Shown piece after piece: positions 36,101 to 48,900 of a DNA stretch of 64,000 bases. Both the position numbers and the translations under genes were made by a program. Positions within the stretch are counted from its first letter, which is position 1, and each line of letters begins with the position of its first letter. This stretch comes from Lingula anatina (taxonomy: Eukaryota > Brachiopoda > Lingulata > Lingulida > Lingulidae). The notes below the pieces were generated by a model that saw nothing but the letters and a program-made list of their open reading frames with translations, searched no databases and was not told the origin of the DNA. The stretch lies in NCBI RefSeq assembly GCF_001039355.2, contig NW_019775623.1, positions 220,045-284,044 on the forward strand, written 5' to 3'.

Positions 36101-39100
36101 NNNNNNNNNNNNNNNNNNNNNNNNNNNNNNNNNNNNNNNNNNNNNNNNNNNNNNNNNNNNNNNNNNNNNNNNNNNNNNNNNNNNNNNNNNNNNNNNNNNN
36201 NNNNNNNNNNNNNNNNNNNNNNNNNNNNNNNNNNNNNNNNNNNNNNNNNNNNNNNNNNNNNNNNNNNNNNNNNNNNNNNNNNNNNNNNNNNNNNNNNNNN
36301 NNNNNNNNNNNNNNNNNNNNNNNNNNNNNNNNNNNNNNNNNNNNNNNNNNNNNNNNNNNNNNNNNNNNNNNNNNNNNNNNNNNNNNNNNNNNNNNNNNNN
36401 NNNNNNNNNNNNNNNNNNNNNNNNNNNNNNNNNNNNNNNNNNNNNNNNNNNNNNNNNNNNNNNNNNNNNNNNNNNNNNNNNNNNNNNNNNNNNNNNNNNN
36501 NNNNNNNNNNNNNNNNNNNNNNNNNNNNNNNNNNNNNNNNNNNNNNNNNNNNNNNNNNNNNNNNNNNNNNNNNNNNNNNNNCCCTCCACTCTGCACACTT
36601 TTAAACTAATAAAGTTTTTCATAAGCTTTCATAATAATTTACTTATGCACAAAATAAAAAAAAAATGGTCTTTGAAATGATGAATATTTCTGCTGAACTA
36701 AGACGTAAAATATAGAGAACTATTGTTTAGAATGAACTTTCATGAAACCATTTTTCCTTTATTCTCTTAAGAAGACCTGATTGTGTATTTCTAATTTCAT
36801 CTATTATTTCATTTTTTTTTTCAAGTTTTTCCCCGTTGTATAGACTTTAAAGCAAGATAAAAATAAATTTAGAAAAGGAAAACATTGAAGCAACTTTGTA
36901 GACCACTCATTTCAAGGCTGCATAATTTAGATGCTGCTGGTAAGCAGATGTTACCACTAGCATCATCTTATAGATCAACCAGTTTGATAAATGTGATTAT
37001 TCAGGTGGCGTCCTGATTTTCAGACCTTTTAATCTGAAACAATCACATTCCTAGAAAGTAGCTCATGCATGGTGCATGATGTTACTGAGAAATCATTCTC
37101 TGTTTCAGGTATGTTCACAACGACTGTGACAGCGCAGTGGACTTTGGAGCCTTTACTCCTCAGCAGCAGGCAGAGTATGTGTGCTCTGTTTGCAAAGACA
37201 GACCTCCAGACGATGTGCCGGTAAATACTGACATTTTAAACTTTTTCAATATAAGAGTAAATCATAACTATTTTACATAAGCTGGATTTTTTTTCTTCCA
37301 GCTTGTCTCAGATAGTTGTGTATTCAAATTCCAAGCTAATCAATGAACTTTTTTCTCAAGATTAGTCTGATTTTATGTTGAGATTACAATATCCAGTTAT
37401 GAAGGTTTTGTATAAAGTTAACTTGTGTTATTTAATTAAAAAAACAAAAAATGAATTGTTGACAAAGAAAAACATATTCAAACATGTTAGACGCTACTAG
37501 TCTGTCTGTATTTTTGACATGATGTAGCTGGTAGGCGTAAATGTCAACATAGGTCTGTATTAGAAATGTGACTGATTGCAGAGAATAAGAACATATGAAG
37601 AACTAAATATCCTCATTTTCCAAGCCTGTCCAGAAATGCAAAAATAAGTGCGGGTTGTGATAAAGATGATAAATTCTTCCACTTTTATCCTTAGATTTGG
37701 ATATGAAACATGTATCTTATGGTGGTCATTGGAATTGCTTGTAACATTGAATTTAATTGACCTATTTTTCCAGATGGAGACCAACCTGACTGAGAGTCTG
37801 AACAGTATGATTGAGGAGACAGACCTGGTGGACATGCAGGACTTCAGTATATTTCAACGTAAGTTTATTTCCACCTCAATTAAGAGGCATATTGTGGGTA
37901 TTAGACATTTTTAAAATGTACGTACAAAATTTATTTTCCTAAAAAATTTGCAATTTTTCCTTTATCAACAAGGTAGGCCCAGCCCAGAAATGTTGAGGAA
38001 ATTATTATTATTAAGTATTATTATTGTTATCAATTCCAGAGACAGAGGGGTCAGTCAACGAGGAGAGCCTGCAGGAGGCAGACCTGCAGAGTTCCCAGGA
38101 GTCCTTGCTGCTGGACGATAACTCCATGTCCAGTATGGACATTGATCTCAACGTGCTGGAAAAGGTAATTGTAGTGATTTTGCTGGGTATAATATCCAGA
38201 GAGTTTTACACCTGTGCCACTGCTGTTGACACTTTTTTGGTGGTTAACCTACTCACTACTAAAATAGATAAATAAAATGAATAATAATTACGATAAAAGA
38301 ATTACATTAAATGATATTGATACATAAATGATTTGGTGAATTAATGAATAGATAAATAAATATATCAAGTAAATAAAATAATTATAGATAAGTGAATAAA
38401 TAGGTATATGGAAAATGAAAACAGAAATAATGCGAAATTACTAAATTTTTCAAGCAATATAGTCTCAGTTCTTGTATCTTCTGGTCTTGTAGGGGGCAGC
38501 ACAGTTAGCACAGTTAACCAATCAGCAGTCCCCTCATCTGTCCGCCATGTTGAAAAGTGGCTCTGGGGCGGTGGCGGCAGCTTCCAAGATAGCAGGGCCC
38601 GGCAAGGGGAAGCCGTCTTCTGTAGGGAAGAAGAAGGTTCCCAGCACAACCACTGGGAGAGCTAGGGTATAAAGATATTCATTTTGTTTCATGTTATGTT
38701 ATCTTGTCATTGAGAATATATACACCACTTGTGCCAGTGGAATATTATCCAGAAATGCCCAAGTTCTATCTGTTTTTGTAAAGCATCCAAACTTTATATT
38801 ATAAAAGCTGTAGAACGTAGCTGTAAATGAATTTGTCTGTTTTTATTCCTTTGTTCTCAATGAACCTTTTGAAATATAGATTGACAATTATCTCATCTAG
38901 AAGAAACAGAATAATGTATGACTTTCTGTTTTGGAAAACGCCTCCAACATAAAATATTCACTTGATTTCTGTTACATAGGGCTTGGCCCCATATAAATTC
39001 TCACTTATGTTAATGTTTTGAAATGCTCATGAAACTTGAGTCTTAAAATTATTAATCTTTTGTTTCAGAGCACTGGTAAAAAGGCCCAGAAGCGCCCCAC

Positions 39101-42100
39101 TGGCACAGGGGAGAAGAAACGTCCAGCGGTGAAGTTAAAAAACAAAGGTGGTGGCGGAGGTGGTGCCAGCAGTGGCGCCAGTGGAGGACAAGCAGCAGCT
39201 AGCACCACTCAGGTATGGGACAGTTTTCAAAAAGAGTAAAGTTTAGCTTTTGAAAATTGTTTATCTTAAAAAATCTTTAAATTTGGATGTGTAGCTTAGC
39301 AGTATGTGCTTTCATTTGTTATGTACAGACACAGATGTGTCTGTACATATTGCCATCACCTGCGTCTGTCGTCGCCGTCGCCGTGCACTTTCAGCGTTAA
39401 CACCATAAGTGGAAGACAGTTTTACTTTTTGGCTTTATATTTACAGAGCTGACTAATATTCATAAAATGCAGGTCAAGTTCGAAAATCAGCATGATCGGG
39501 CCATTATTGTAGAATTTATCCTGTTTTTTCACTTTTTAGCATATATGCAACACTGTTAACACATTTCAAGGAAAACCGATAGACCTGTTGTCATGAAACT
39601 CACAGGAGTTATCAATCTTACTAAAATGCAGATCAAGTTCGAAAATCGGCATGATCGGGCCACTATTTTAGTAGTTATGCTGTTTTTTCACTTTTCAGCA
39701 TATGTGCAACACTGTTAACACATTTCAAGGAAAACCGATAGACCTGTTGTCATGAAACTCACAGGAGTAATCAATCTTACTAAAACGCAGGTCAAGTTCG
39801 AAAATCAGCATAATCGGGCCATTATTTTATAAGTTATGCTGTTTTTTCACATTTCCTCAGATTCAATTCTTAGGCATGTTAACAGTCTCATTATTTAACT
39901 AATAAGATTCGTAAAAGTGTTTGTTTGACATTTCCTGCATCTTTACAACATTGTTAGTTGATTATGTAAAAATGATGGTAAACTTGTTATCATGTATTGT
40001 ATAATAGAGTTTCAAAAATGGAAATAAACTCATATCATTGCAGTTTGTCAGATTCATTCATTCACTATGTTCAGAAACTCAGAATGGAGGAAATTGGACA
40101 TTAAACACTGTTCTATTGATATTTTTCCCATCTCATCAATTTTCTTAGTTGATCATATATAAATGGCAGTAAATTGTTAATTTTGTTATATGTTAAAAAA
40201 TTGTTAAAAATGGAAAAAAAAACATTTCAGGACAGTGCTGTCTTGTCTACATTTTGGCATTTTCAAGGTGTGACTTTGAAGTTCCTTTGGCCTGAAGACC
40301 TTTGCTAGGAACATTTTCTGAATATCCATGATACTAATATTTTATTATTAAAAATTGATGGTAATTATCCTGTTAAACATTATGTAATAGTGCATCAAAA
40401 TTTGAAGACACCCCTATTTTGGACACTGCTCCCATGATGACCATTTAAGGAAAACCATGTCACTTACTGTTCTCAAACTTACAGGAAGAAACATGGGACT
40501 TAAATAAAGCTTCAGTGGGCAATGCAGACTATTTGGTAAATTTTTTTGGCAGTTAATCAGTTTTTTGTGAAAATTTAATTTTTCACATATTGGCATTTTC
40601 AAGGTGTGACTTAGAACCTCCACGGGCTTGAAGACCCATGCTAGTCACATTTTCTGAAAATCCACGATACGGATCTTTTATTATTAAAAACTGATGGTCA
40701 TTATGCTGTTAAGCATTATGTAATATTGCATTAAAATAGAAGAAAACACAATTTTGGGTGCTGCTGCCATGATGACCATTATGGGAAAACCATGTTACTT
40801 ATGATTGTCAAACTTTCAAAAAAGAAACAAAGGACTAAAATGCAGCCTGAGTTGGAAAAGCAGTCTAATTGGCTTCTTTTTCTGGAAGTTATACATTTTA
40901 GTGAAATATTCATTTTTATCATGTTGGCATATTCATTGTGGGACTCGAAGCTCCCATGGACATGAAGCCAAATGGTAATCAAATTTTCTACATGTCCATG
41001 CTATTTATAGTCAATAATCAAAAATTGGTGATAATTATTCTGTAATTTATTATGTAATGTTACATCAAAATTGACAAAAATCTTTTTGCACTGCTACTAC
41101 AAACATTATGAAAAGAAAACTATGTTACTTATTATTATTTTCAACTTACAAGTATGATTTGTAGGATTGGCATGCAGTTCAAATAAGGAAGCCAGCTCAA
41201 ATCGGTTATCATTTATTATTGAATTTAAGCAGTTTTATGCGAAATTTTCATTTTTCTCATTCTGGCATTTTCAAAGTGTGAACTTAAACTCCCATGGGCC
41301 TGAAGCCTTACACTTGTTACACATTTCACTTACATTGGTATTACCTGTTGAGCATAATTAAAATTTGATGTTGAATTTGCAGTTAAGCATAATGTACTTT
41401 TGCATCAGAATTGACAGTAGCCTGTTTTGTTATTTCCTGCTTTTTGTCTGTACATTTGACAGCTTTGCTGCCTTGTTATTTTTAATGTTCAATATGCATT
41501 GCAGTTGTCTGTGGCCATGGTTATCTTCTGACTAATTAAAATTAGCAACTAGAACACCACTTTAAAGAAATAAAGTAATTTTGTGAAGGTTCAGGTATAT
41601 ATTGATTTGACTAAGAATTTCCAACTTTTTCAGTAGATTGTATAGCATTATGTAACCACTGTATTTTTGAGACAGAGAAAAGGCCAGTAAATATTAAAAT
41701 CCCCAACTATTTTTCTCCCTGGTTTTCTTCCAGGTGAGCGCCTCCTCTAATACAGACAGTGGAAAGGAGGATGATCATCACTCCACTGTGGTGGTATGCT
41801 CCAAGGACGATGACTATGTACTCAAACAGGTATGTGATCATACCACTCACGGTTTTGATATGCTGAGGAAATGTAAGATGTAATAATTTTTTTCCAAATT
41901 TTTTCATTGGTTTCACTCAGAATTTTCTTTAGGGTAAATAAATTCTACTATATTATTTGGGTTAAATAGTTTTACACTAGGGATAGCCTATATGTTTATT
42001 CTTGTATTCTTAAAAGGTTGTATTTTTTAAATCTAAAAACAGTTCTATTTCTATTCAGGATATGTGTTATAGCTGTGGTAGCTATGGTAAAGGAGACGAA

Positions 42101-42818
42101 GGCAAGCTGATAGTGTGTACACAGTGTGGACAGTGCTACCACTCTTACTGTGTGCAGATCAGGGTGAGTTTGACTATTTGTTTGTTTATATGATCATTTA
42201 TTTGATTACCTGATATATGATATTTAAATGATTAGTTTATTTATTTGGGCATCTGTTTTTTTCCTAAAAGAAATGTTGTCTTCTTGAATAACTCTGGTAT
42301 TCCTCACAATATTACAATACCCGTCTGAAATGTTGACTGTAGCTGAAATGCAGGCAGAAAATTAGATCCTTCGAAGAATATGGTGATTTTAAAACTTTGC
42401 CTTTTAATATTTTGCTGTGTTAATCCAGCCTACACAGGTGGTATTGAAGAAGGGCTGGCGCTGTCTAGACTGCACCGTGTGTGAGGGTTGTGGGAAGCCA
42501 CATGACGAGGGACGTCTCCTTCTTTGTGATGATTGCGACATCAGCTATCATATCTACTGCTTAGACCCCCCTCTGGATCATGTGCCTAAGGGGAACTGGA
42601 AGTGTAAATGGTGAGTTACTGGACCCCAGAATTGTTGAAATTAGTATCCCCCTGTACATGTGCGCTTGTGTGCATGAGTTCAGTTATTTCTGTTGTTGAT
42701 ATAATTCTGTTGCCTTTGTAGAAGTAATGTTATTATCATCCAGCCTTAAATGCCATTGCCTAAGCATATAATAAAGCTCACTTTACTGTTGGATATTTGA
42801 TGTCTATGGGATCCTGTA

Positions 42819-42911
<93 letters not shown>

Positions 42912-45900
42912 CATCTCTCTCTCTCTCTCTCATATATTTACTTTTCCTGTCCATTCCAGGTGTGTTATTTGTTACACCTGTGGCTCCACCACCCCAGGAT
43001 ATGGTGGTCAGTGGCAGAGTAACTACACCCAGTGTGGACCGTGTCATAGCCTGACCGCGTGTCCAGTGTGCAAGAAACATTACAAGGAGGAGGAACTCAT
43101 TATACAGTGCTGTCACTGCGACAGGTAGTGTATTATGAATATGGTGCATGAGTCATCCAGTTGTACTTTATATACATATTAAAGTTATAAAATAAGATAT
43201 GTGCATGTTGGACATGAAATGTCTATACCTAATGAAGTGCAGTCTTATCTGAAATTTAAAAAGCTCTATTACATATATCCCAAACAAAAGTGTTGATTGT
43301 TTCTCCCACCAGGTGGCTACACAGTATTTGCGATGGAATGAAGAATGAGGATGATACTGAAAGGGCAGCAGACGCAGGTTATCACTGTCTTATGTGCAGA
43401 CCTAAAACTGGGGCACCGCCTCCTCCTCGTAAGTGGACACACTGTTAGAACTGTCACTAACTGTTAATAAACCAAAATTTCAATTAAAATAAAAATTTCA
43501 ATCAAAAGCAAAAAAAAAAAAAAATCATAATCTACTGTTTAATACACTGAATGTAGCCTTCACCAGTCAGATTGCCACTGAAAATGTATGTGTCAGTAGA
43601 AATGCAGAACACTACTTTCACTTTATTTGATCTAATTGAAGTGCCATTTGAATTTATCTGGTTTTAGCATCTTCATCAATATTGTGTCTGTCCTGCTACC
43701 TGCACATCAGTTGATGTATTAGATACTCTGATATCCTTTATATATTTGATATCATGTTAAACTTGCCTTTTCTAATTCTCAGCCCCACCTCCGCCACCCA
43801 AAGTTGAGTCCCTCCCAGCCTCCCCTATCCACAAGGAGATGGACACCCCAAAGAGCCCCTCGGTCCAGTTTGTCGTGGATGGGATATGTCTGTCCGAGAG
43901 TGGCATGGAGCAGATTAAGGCGCTGACCGTACCTCCACCTCCAGCCAAAAAGAGACAGCGCAGACCTTCCAAGCTTCCTGGGGACTCGTTTAAACACCCC
44001 CATATGGCTGGTCTGCTCAGCCCAGGGGAGAAGTCTGAGCAAGGGGACTTCATTGAAGGAAAAGGTAACAACCAGGAAGAAAGAAGGAAATTGTATGGTT
44101 TCAACTAGTGTGGTTTCTTTTTTACTCTGTAGTATTTTGTAAGGAAATCCTGTTCAGATGTTTTTTTTTTTCTTACCCAAAATTATACTTTAGTGATGTT
44201 AACTGAGTTGACTGTTTGTGTGGTTGCATGCAAGATAGAAATGCAAGAAAGGCAATGACATTTAGAAGTTGGAAATAGAAGAAATGATGAATATAAGTTG
44301 ACAGGATAAACTAGGCAATTAATGTGATATTTATGTTGCAAAGATGTAATGTAAGGTTGTTTTTTAAGTACTTTTATAATTTTTTTATGGCTGTTATAGT
44401 ATATTTCAATATTTTTTCAGAGTATGATCATATTATGGATGAAGAAACAAAATCCATAGCAGAAGAAACTGCCGAGATTGCAGCAGTGAAATCCCCTGAA
44501 GTGCCTGGGATACCAGAAAAGAAAAAACGACAGAGGAAACCTTTCAAGCCCGGTGTAGGGGGCTTCATTGCCAAACCTAGGGCTAGAAGTCACATGATCA
44601 AGAAGACATTGTTGGCAAAGGCTGCTGGGATAGATCTACCTCAGCAGAGAGATACCTCACCCACAAAAATGGAAGGTGGAGGTAGAGGTTTATTATTATT
44701 ATTATGCTGAAACACTTGAAAGTCTGATTAATGTAAATTGTGATATCACTACACCTTTATTAAGATTTAAATGTCATTCATATGCATTTAGTATTTGTCT
44801 CAAGGAATAAATCATTCTGTAAATATTTCAGAAAAAAAGCAGTTTAAACTAAAATTTTTGTTTTGTAATTATTTCAGATGGGGAAGGATTAGATGATAAA
44901 ACAAAGAAAGCCAAAAGACAAAGAAGAATAAAAAAGAAAAGTAACTTGGAAGAAAATTTCCCAGCTTATATACAGGCAAGTAATTTTTGAAGAGGGAATA
45001 ACTTGATTTTACAGAAGTTTTTATTTACATATTAAATGGAACCTTGTATTAGAAAACGGATATCATGTAATAAAATGTCCCAACAAAAAAGTAACAATTT
45101 TTGTTTTGTTAATCAGGAGGCCTTTTTTGGCAAGATCTTATTGGACAAGAGCAAAACTCCTGACGAAGGTAGTCAGTTGGGTGGGGAAGCCCCTGCGGTG
45201 GCTGAGACAGGCGAGCAGTCCCCGCAGAAGGCGACCAGTTTAGAGCGCAGTGATGGGTTCACTGTGAACATCTCACCTACACAGGCAGCATCAGCATCAA
45301 CAGCTTCCAACACACAGAAACAGCAGCAGCAACAAGAACAAGGGGAAGACCTAGGTGAGAAAGAGAGATTTTACTGGCATAATTCAAGTATCTAAAAGAA
45401 TTGCTGTTTTACCTTTTAAATATAAACCAATAGAGTATAGAAACAGAAAATATTTTTAGAGTTTTATGTGCATCTTCTCGTGTCAGACTGTAAGTAATAT
45501 TTTTCACATTTACATTGATTCTATCAATGTTAGCTCGCCTTTCTTACCTTATTCATATATCTGTCAGACAGTTGAGGCTAAATAAAACAGTCTTTTCTGA
45601 GACCTGATTTCATGTTTGTGACCTTATCTCATGTTTATGACCTTTGACTCACAGATGACCTGAAGGACATCTTGGGTGGTGTTGACCTCAGCCACGATGT
45701 CCATGATGATGAGCTGATGGACATCTTGGACAGTGAGGACATCTCTAAGGACGAGGAATTGATGGGTGGACAGCACGGGGAACAGGATATGGACAAGATG
45801 GACGTGGATAAAGTGCTGTCTAGTAAGTTTCAGCCTTCAAAATAGCATCCATGAGCAGTTGCTCAAGAAATGTAAATTAAAGATAAATTCTCGAATTTAA

Positions 45901-48900
45901 AGATAGTATACAAACTCTCTCTATTTTTTGTGCAGTGTAACTTTTACAGTCTGTCGTTATAACACAAATTTTCAAAAAATTAAAAGGTAATATTTTCCTG
46001 AGTGACAGGTTTATCAAGAAGGTAAGTATTCCATAATTACAGTAAATTAACAGACAAAAGTTGCAATGTTTTTGTTTTTGATGCTTTCAGGTCTTGCTCA
46101 GATTGACAGTAAAACAGTGGAGGATTTATTCAAAGGAGTCCTGGAACACAATCCCCTGACTAGTCCGGGTGCTGAGGGGGATGGTAACTTTAACCTTCCT
46201 CCTCTCATGAGTCCCACATTGCAGCAGCCTCAACAGTCACAGGGTCAAGTTCAGATGGAAGGTCAAGGTCAGGCAAGGCCAAACCAAGGTCAGCGGCAGC
46301 CGGAGACTGGGTTGCATGTGCACAGTCCAATGCAAGGTAGGTCATAATATATTTTTCTCTTTTTAAGAGAATTTTTTTTAGCTAATTTCAAATATTGCAC
46401 AAGGTCCCTGTTGCTATAAGATAAAATATTTATATAGAAATTTAACATGTGATGGAAAGCTAAGAGTATTGAAAAACTATAGCTGGAAACGTAAGTAATC
46501 ACGTGATTTTGCTGGGTTGATAGCATTGTTTTGTTCAGTGTATTGTTAAGAAGTGTTAAATTGTTGTTACATTGCTTTAATGCAATCCACAACTATAGAG
46601 GGAATATTGCAGCACAATATTCCACAACCAAGCAAACGTGGATTTCATAGTCATCATTCCTCTTCGTCCCGTGTGGGACATAAGGATTTTGTATTCCTTT
46701 GACTATATTCCTTTTGCAACTCAGAATTTGATGATTTATGTCAGTATGTGTTATTCTCTGCAGGTCAGAGCATGATGCCAATGCCACCCCAGTCGGGTCA
46801 CGATCAGCAGTTAAGGCTTCCAGGTCATGGACCCATGCATATGGGTCAAGGTGAAGGTCACAGTCCTGGTGGGATGTCACCAAGGTCAGGGCCACCACCA
46901 TTTGGAATGCCACCACACTCTCCTTATGGAGCGGAAATGGGCAGGTCAGTAAACAGCAATCGCAGCCCTGCTGTCTTTAAGTATGTTAAAGCAATCTTGT
47001 AGTGTATTCCAGTGTTTTTTTAGTCAATGAGAATTAACTGAATGACCCAGCTTAATCAAATGCTTTGAATGTGTATGCTGCCTATGGTGTCAGTGCCTCG
47101 CCTTCATGACAGATGTTTACATTGTTTTAATTGTCCTTCAGTGGTCAGTTTAGCCCAGGCTTTGCAGGGGGTCCAGCCACCCCCCAGTGGCCCCACCTTC
47201 CAGGTGACGACTTCGAACCAGACAGCGCCTCGCAGAACAAGCGCAACTTGGCCAAATGGGAGCATGATGAGCCAATGGGAGACAAGGCGACTATTACACC
47301 GGTCCTGTACTGCAACATCATGCACCCTGAGCTGAAGACGCAGTACCCTGAGTGGTCTGAGAGGATTAAACAGATCACTAAACTGTGGAGAAAGGTCCCA
47401 ACAGAGGAGAAGCAGCCATATTTGGTAAGTCGTTATTGTTGATGAATAATTGTCTGTGTGATATGAAGGCTGTGCCTTTCCATAGGTTTATTGAAATATG
47501 GTAATTATATCAATTACACTGTTTTACCTGAAAAAAGATGGGGGTCTAAACTTAAAATAATGTTATTAACAACTGACGCATGAAAATCCTTACAATATCT
47601 GGATTACAATTTATGCCAAATTGATTTTATATCCAACAGCAAAAAGCCCGAGAGAACAGAGCCAGCAGTCGACTCTCCAAAGCCCAGAAGGTAAAAAATG
47701 TCAGTATCACTTTTATTCACCTCTGCATGATTTTTAAGTTTTTGTTGATTCTTGGCACTTCAGTCACACGTGCTTGTATTTTGTTAGAGTGTTTAAGATT
47801 GTGTAACTTGTAGGCTTAACATCAGAATAATATTATATTAAGAATGCATTTGAGTTACTGTTGTTCAATCCACGCTTTTTGCTCTAGCTGAAATTAAACA
47901 TTAAATTTGCACTGTTCCTTCTTGACTGTTTTAGTTTGTTTTGATTTGTGAACTAATCACTTTGATGATGCTAATAATCTTTGCCACATGTTTTTGCTAA
48001 TTAAAAAAACACAATTTGGTATTTGTACTAGCCCACTTTTTAAAAATTCTCACACCTCTTCTCCTACTTCAGATACAGGACATCAGGAAGAAGCAGCAGG
48101 ACCCCTCAGCTGCAGGAGGAATGCCACCCCCTGGTATGCCTCCCCCTCCCCCAGGGATGCCACCCACGGGCATGCTCCCTCCCCCACCCCCGCCCCACCC
48201 CCAGGCTCATGTGCCGGGGCCGAAGAGCCAGGAGCAGTTGGAGAGGGAGCAGAAGTTTCAGGAGCAGGAGAGGCAGTGGAAGCTGCTGCAGCAGATCCGG
48301 GCACAGGAGAGGAAGATGGAGTTGGAAGCCCTGAACTCGGACAGTCCACGTGGGTCCATGACTCCTGGGAGTACACAGGGTATGTTCTAGCACTATTTTA
48401 AGTATTGAAACTGGTGCTCATGACTCATAATTGTGAAAGAGTTTTTGACCACTACCCATACCCTTGGATCACTTTGATGTATGATATTGATGATGTTATT
48501 TTGTGGTCAGGAATGTCGTTTACTAAATTATGATACGCTTTCATGTGTAAGTTAGTGGTTAATCCTCTTTGAGACCAGAAAGTAATTAGATATTCGAAAG
48601 ATGATTACTGTAAGACTGTATTGGATTTGGATTAGATAATGATAGATTGAAGATTGTGAAGCATTGTAGCATCAAATGTAGTCTGTACAGTCTGGGCAAT
48701 GTGTTCATGAAATCTGTGGCTGATATTTTAGGTTCACCACACCCCAGCACTCCAGAGAGCCAAGGTGTGCCCCCATTTGGGCCCCAACAACAGCAACAAC
48801 AGCCTCCACCCCAGCAGCAGCAGTGGGACCCCTATGCCATGCCCCCAGGGACACCCAGACCAGGTAGTCAGGATGGGGGTAACACCAACAAGCCAGACAA

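Noticed and set aside
35681-36680. Long open frames across the gap
   Set aside because: They consist almost wholly of N; flanking residues are intron.
42778-43149. Minus-strand open frame over the GT array
   Set aside because: Poly-His/Thr translation of the microsatellite and antisense of KMT2 exon 18.
44976-44982. Donor at GTAATT instead of the GC donor for KMT2 exon 22
   Set aside because: It would shift the frame so that the conserved EAFFGK segment of exon 23 is lost.
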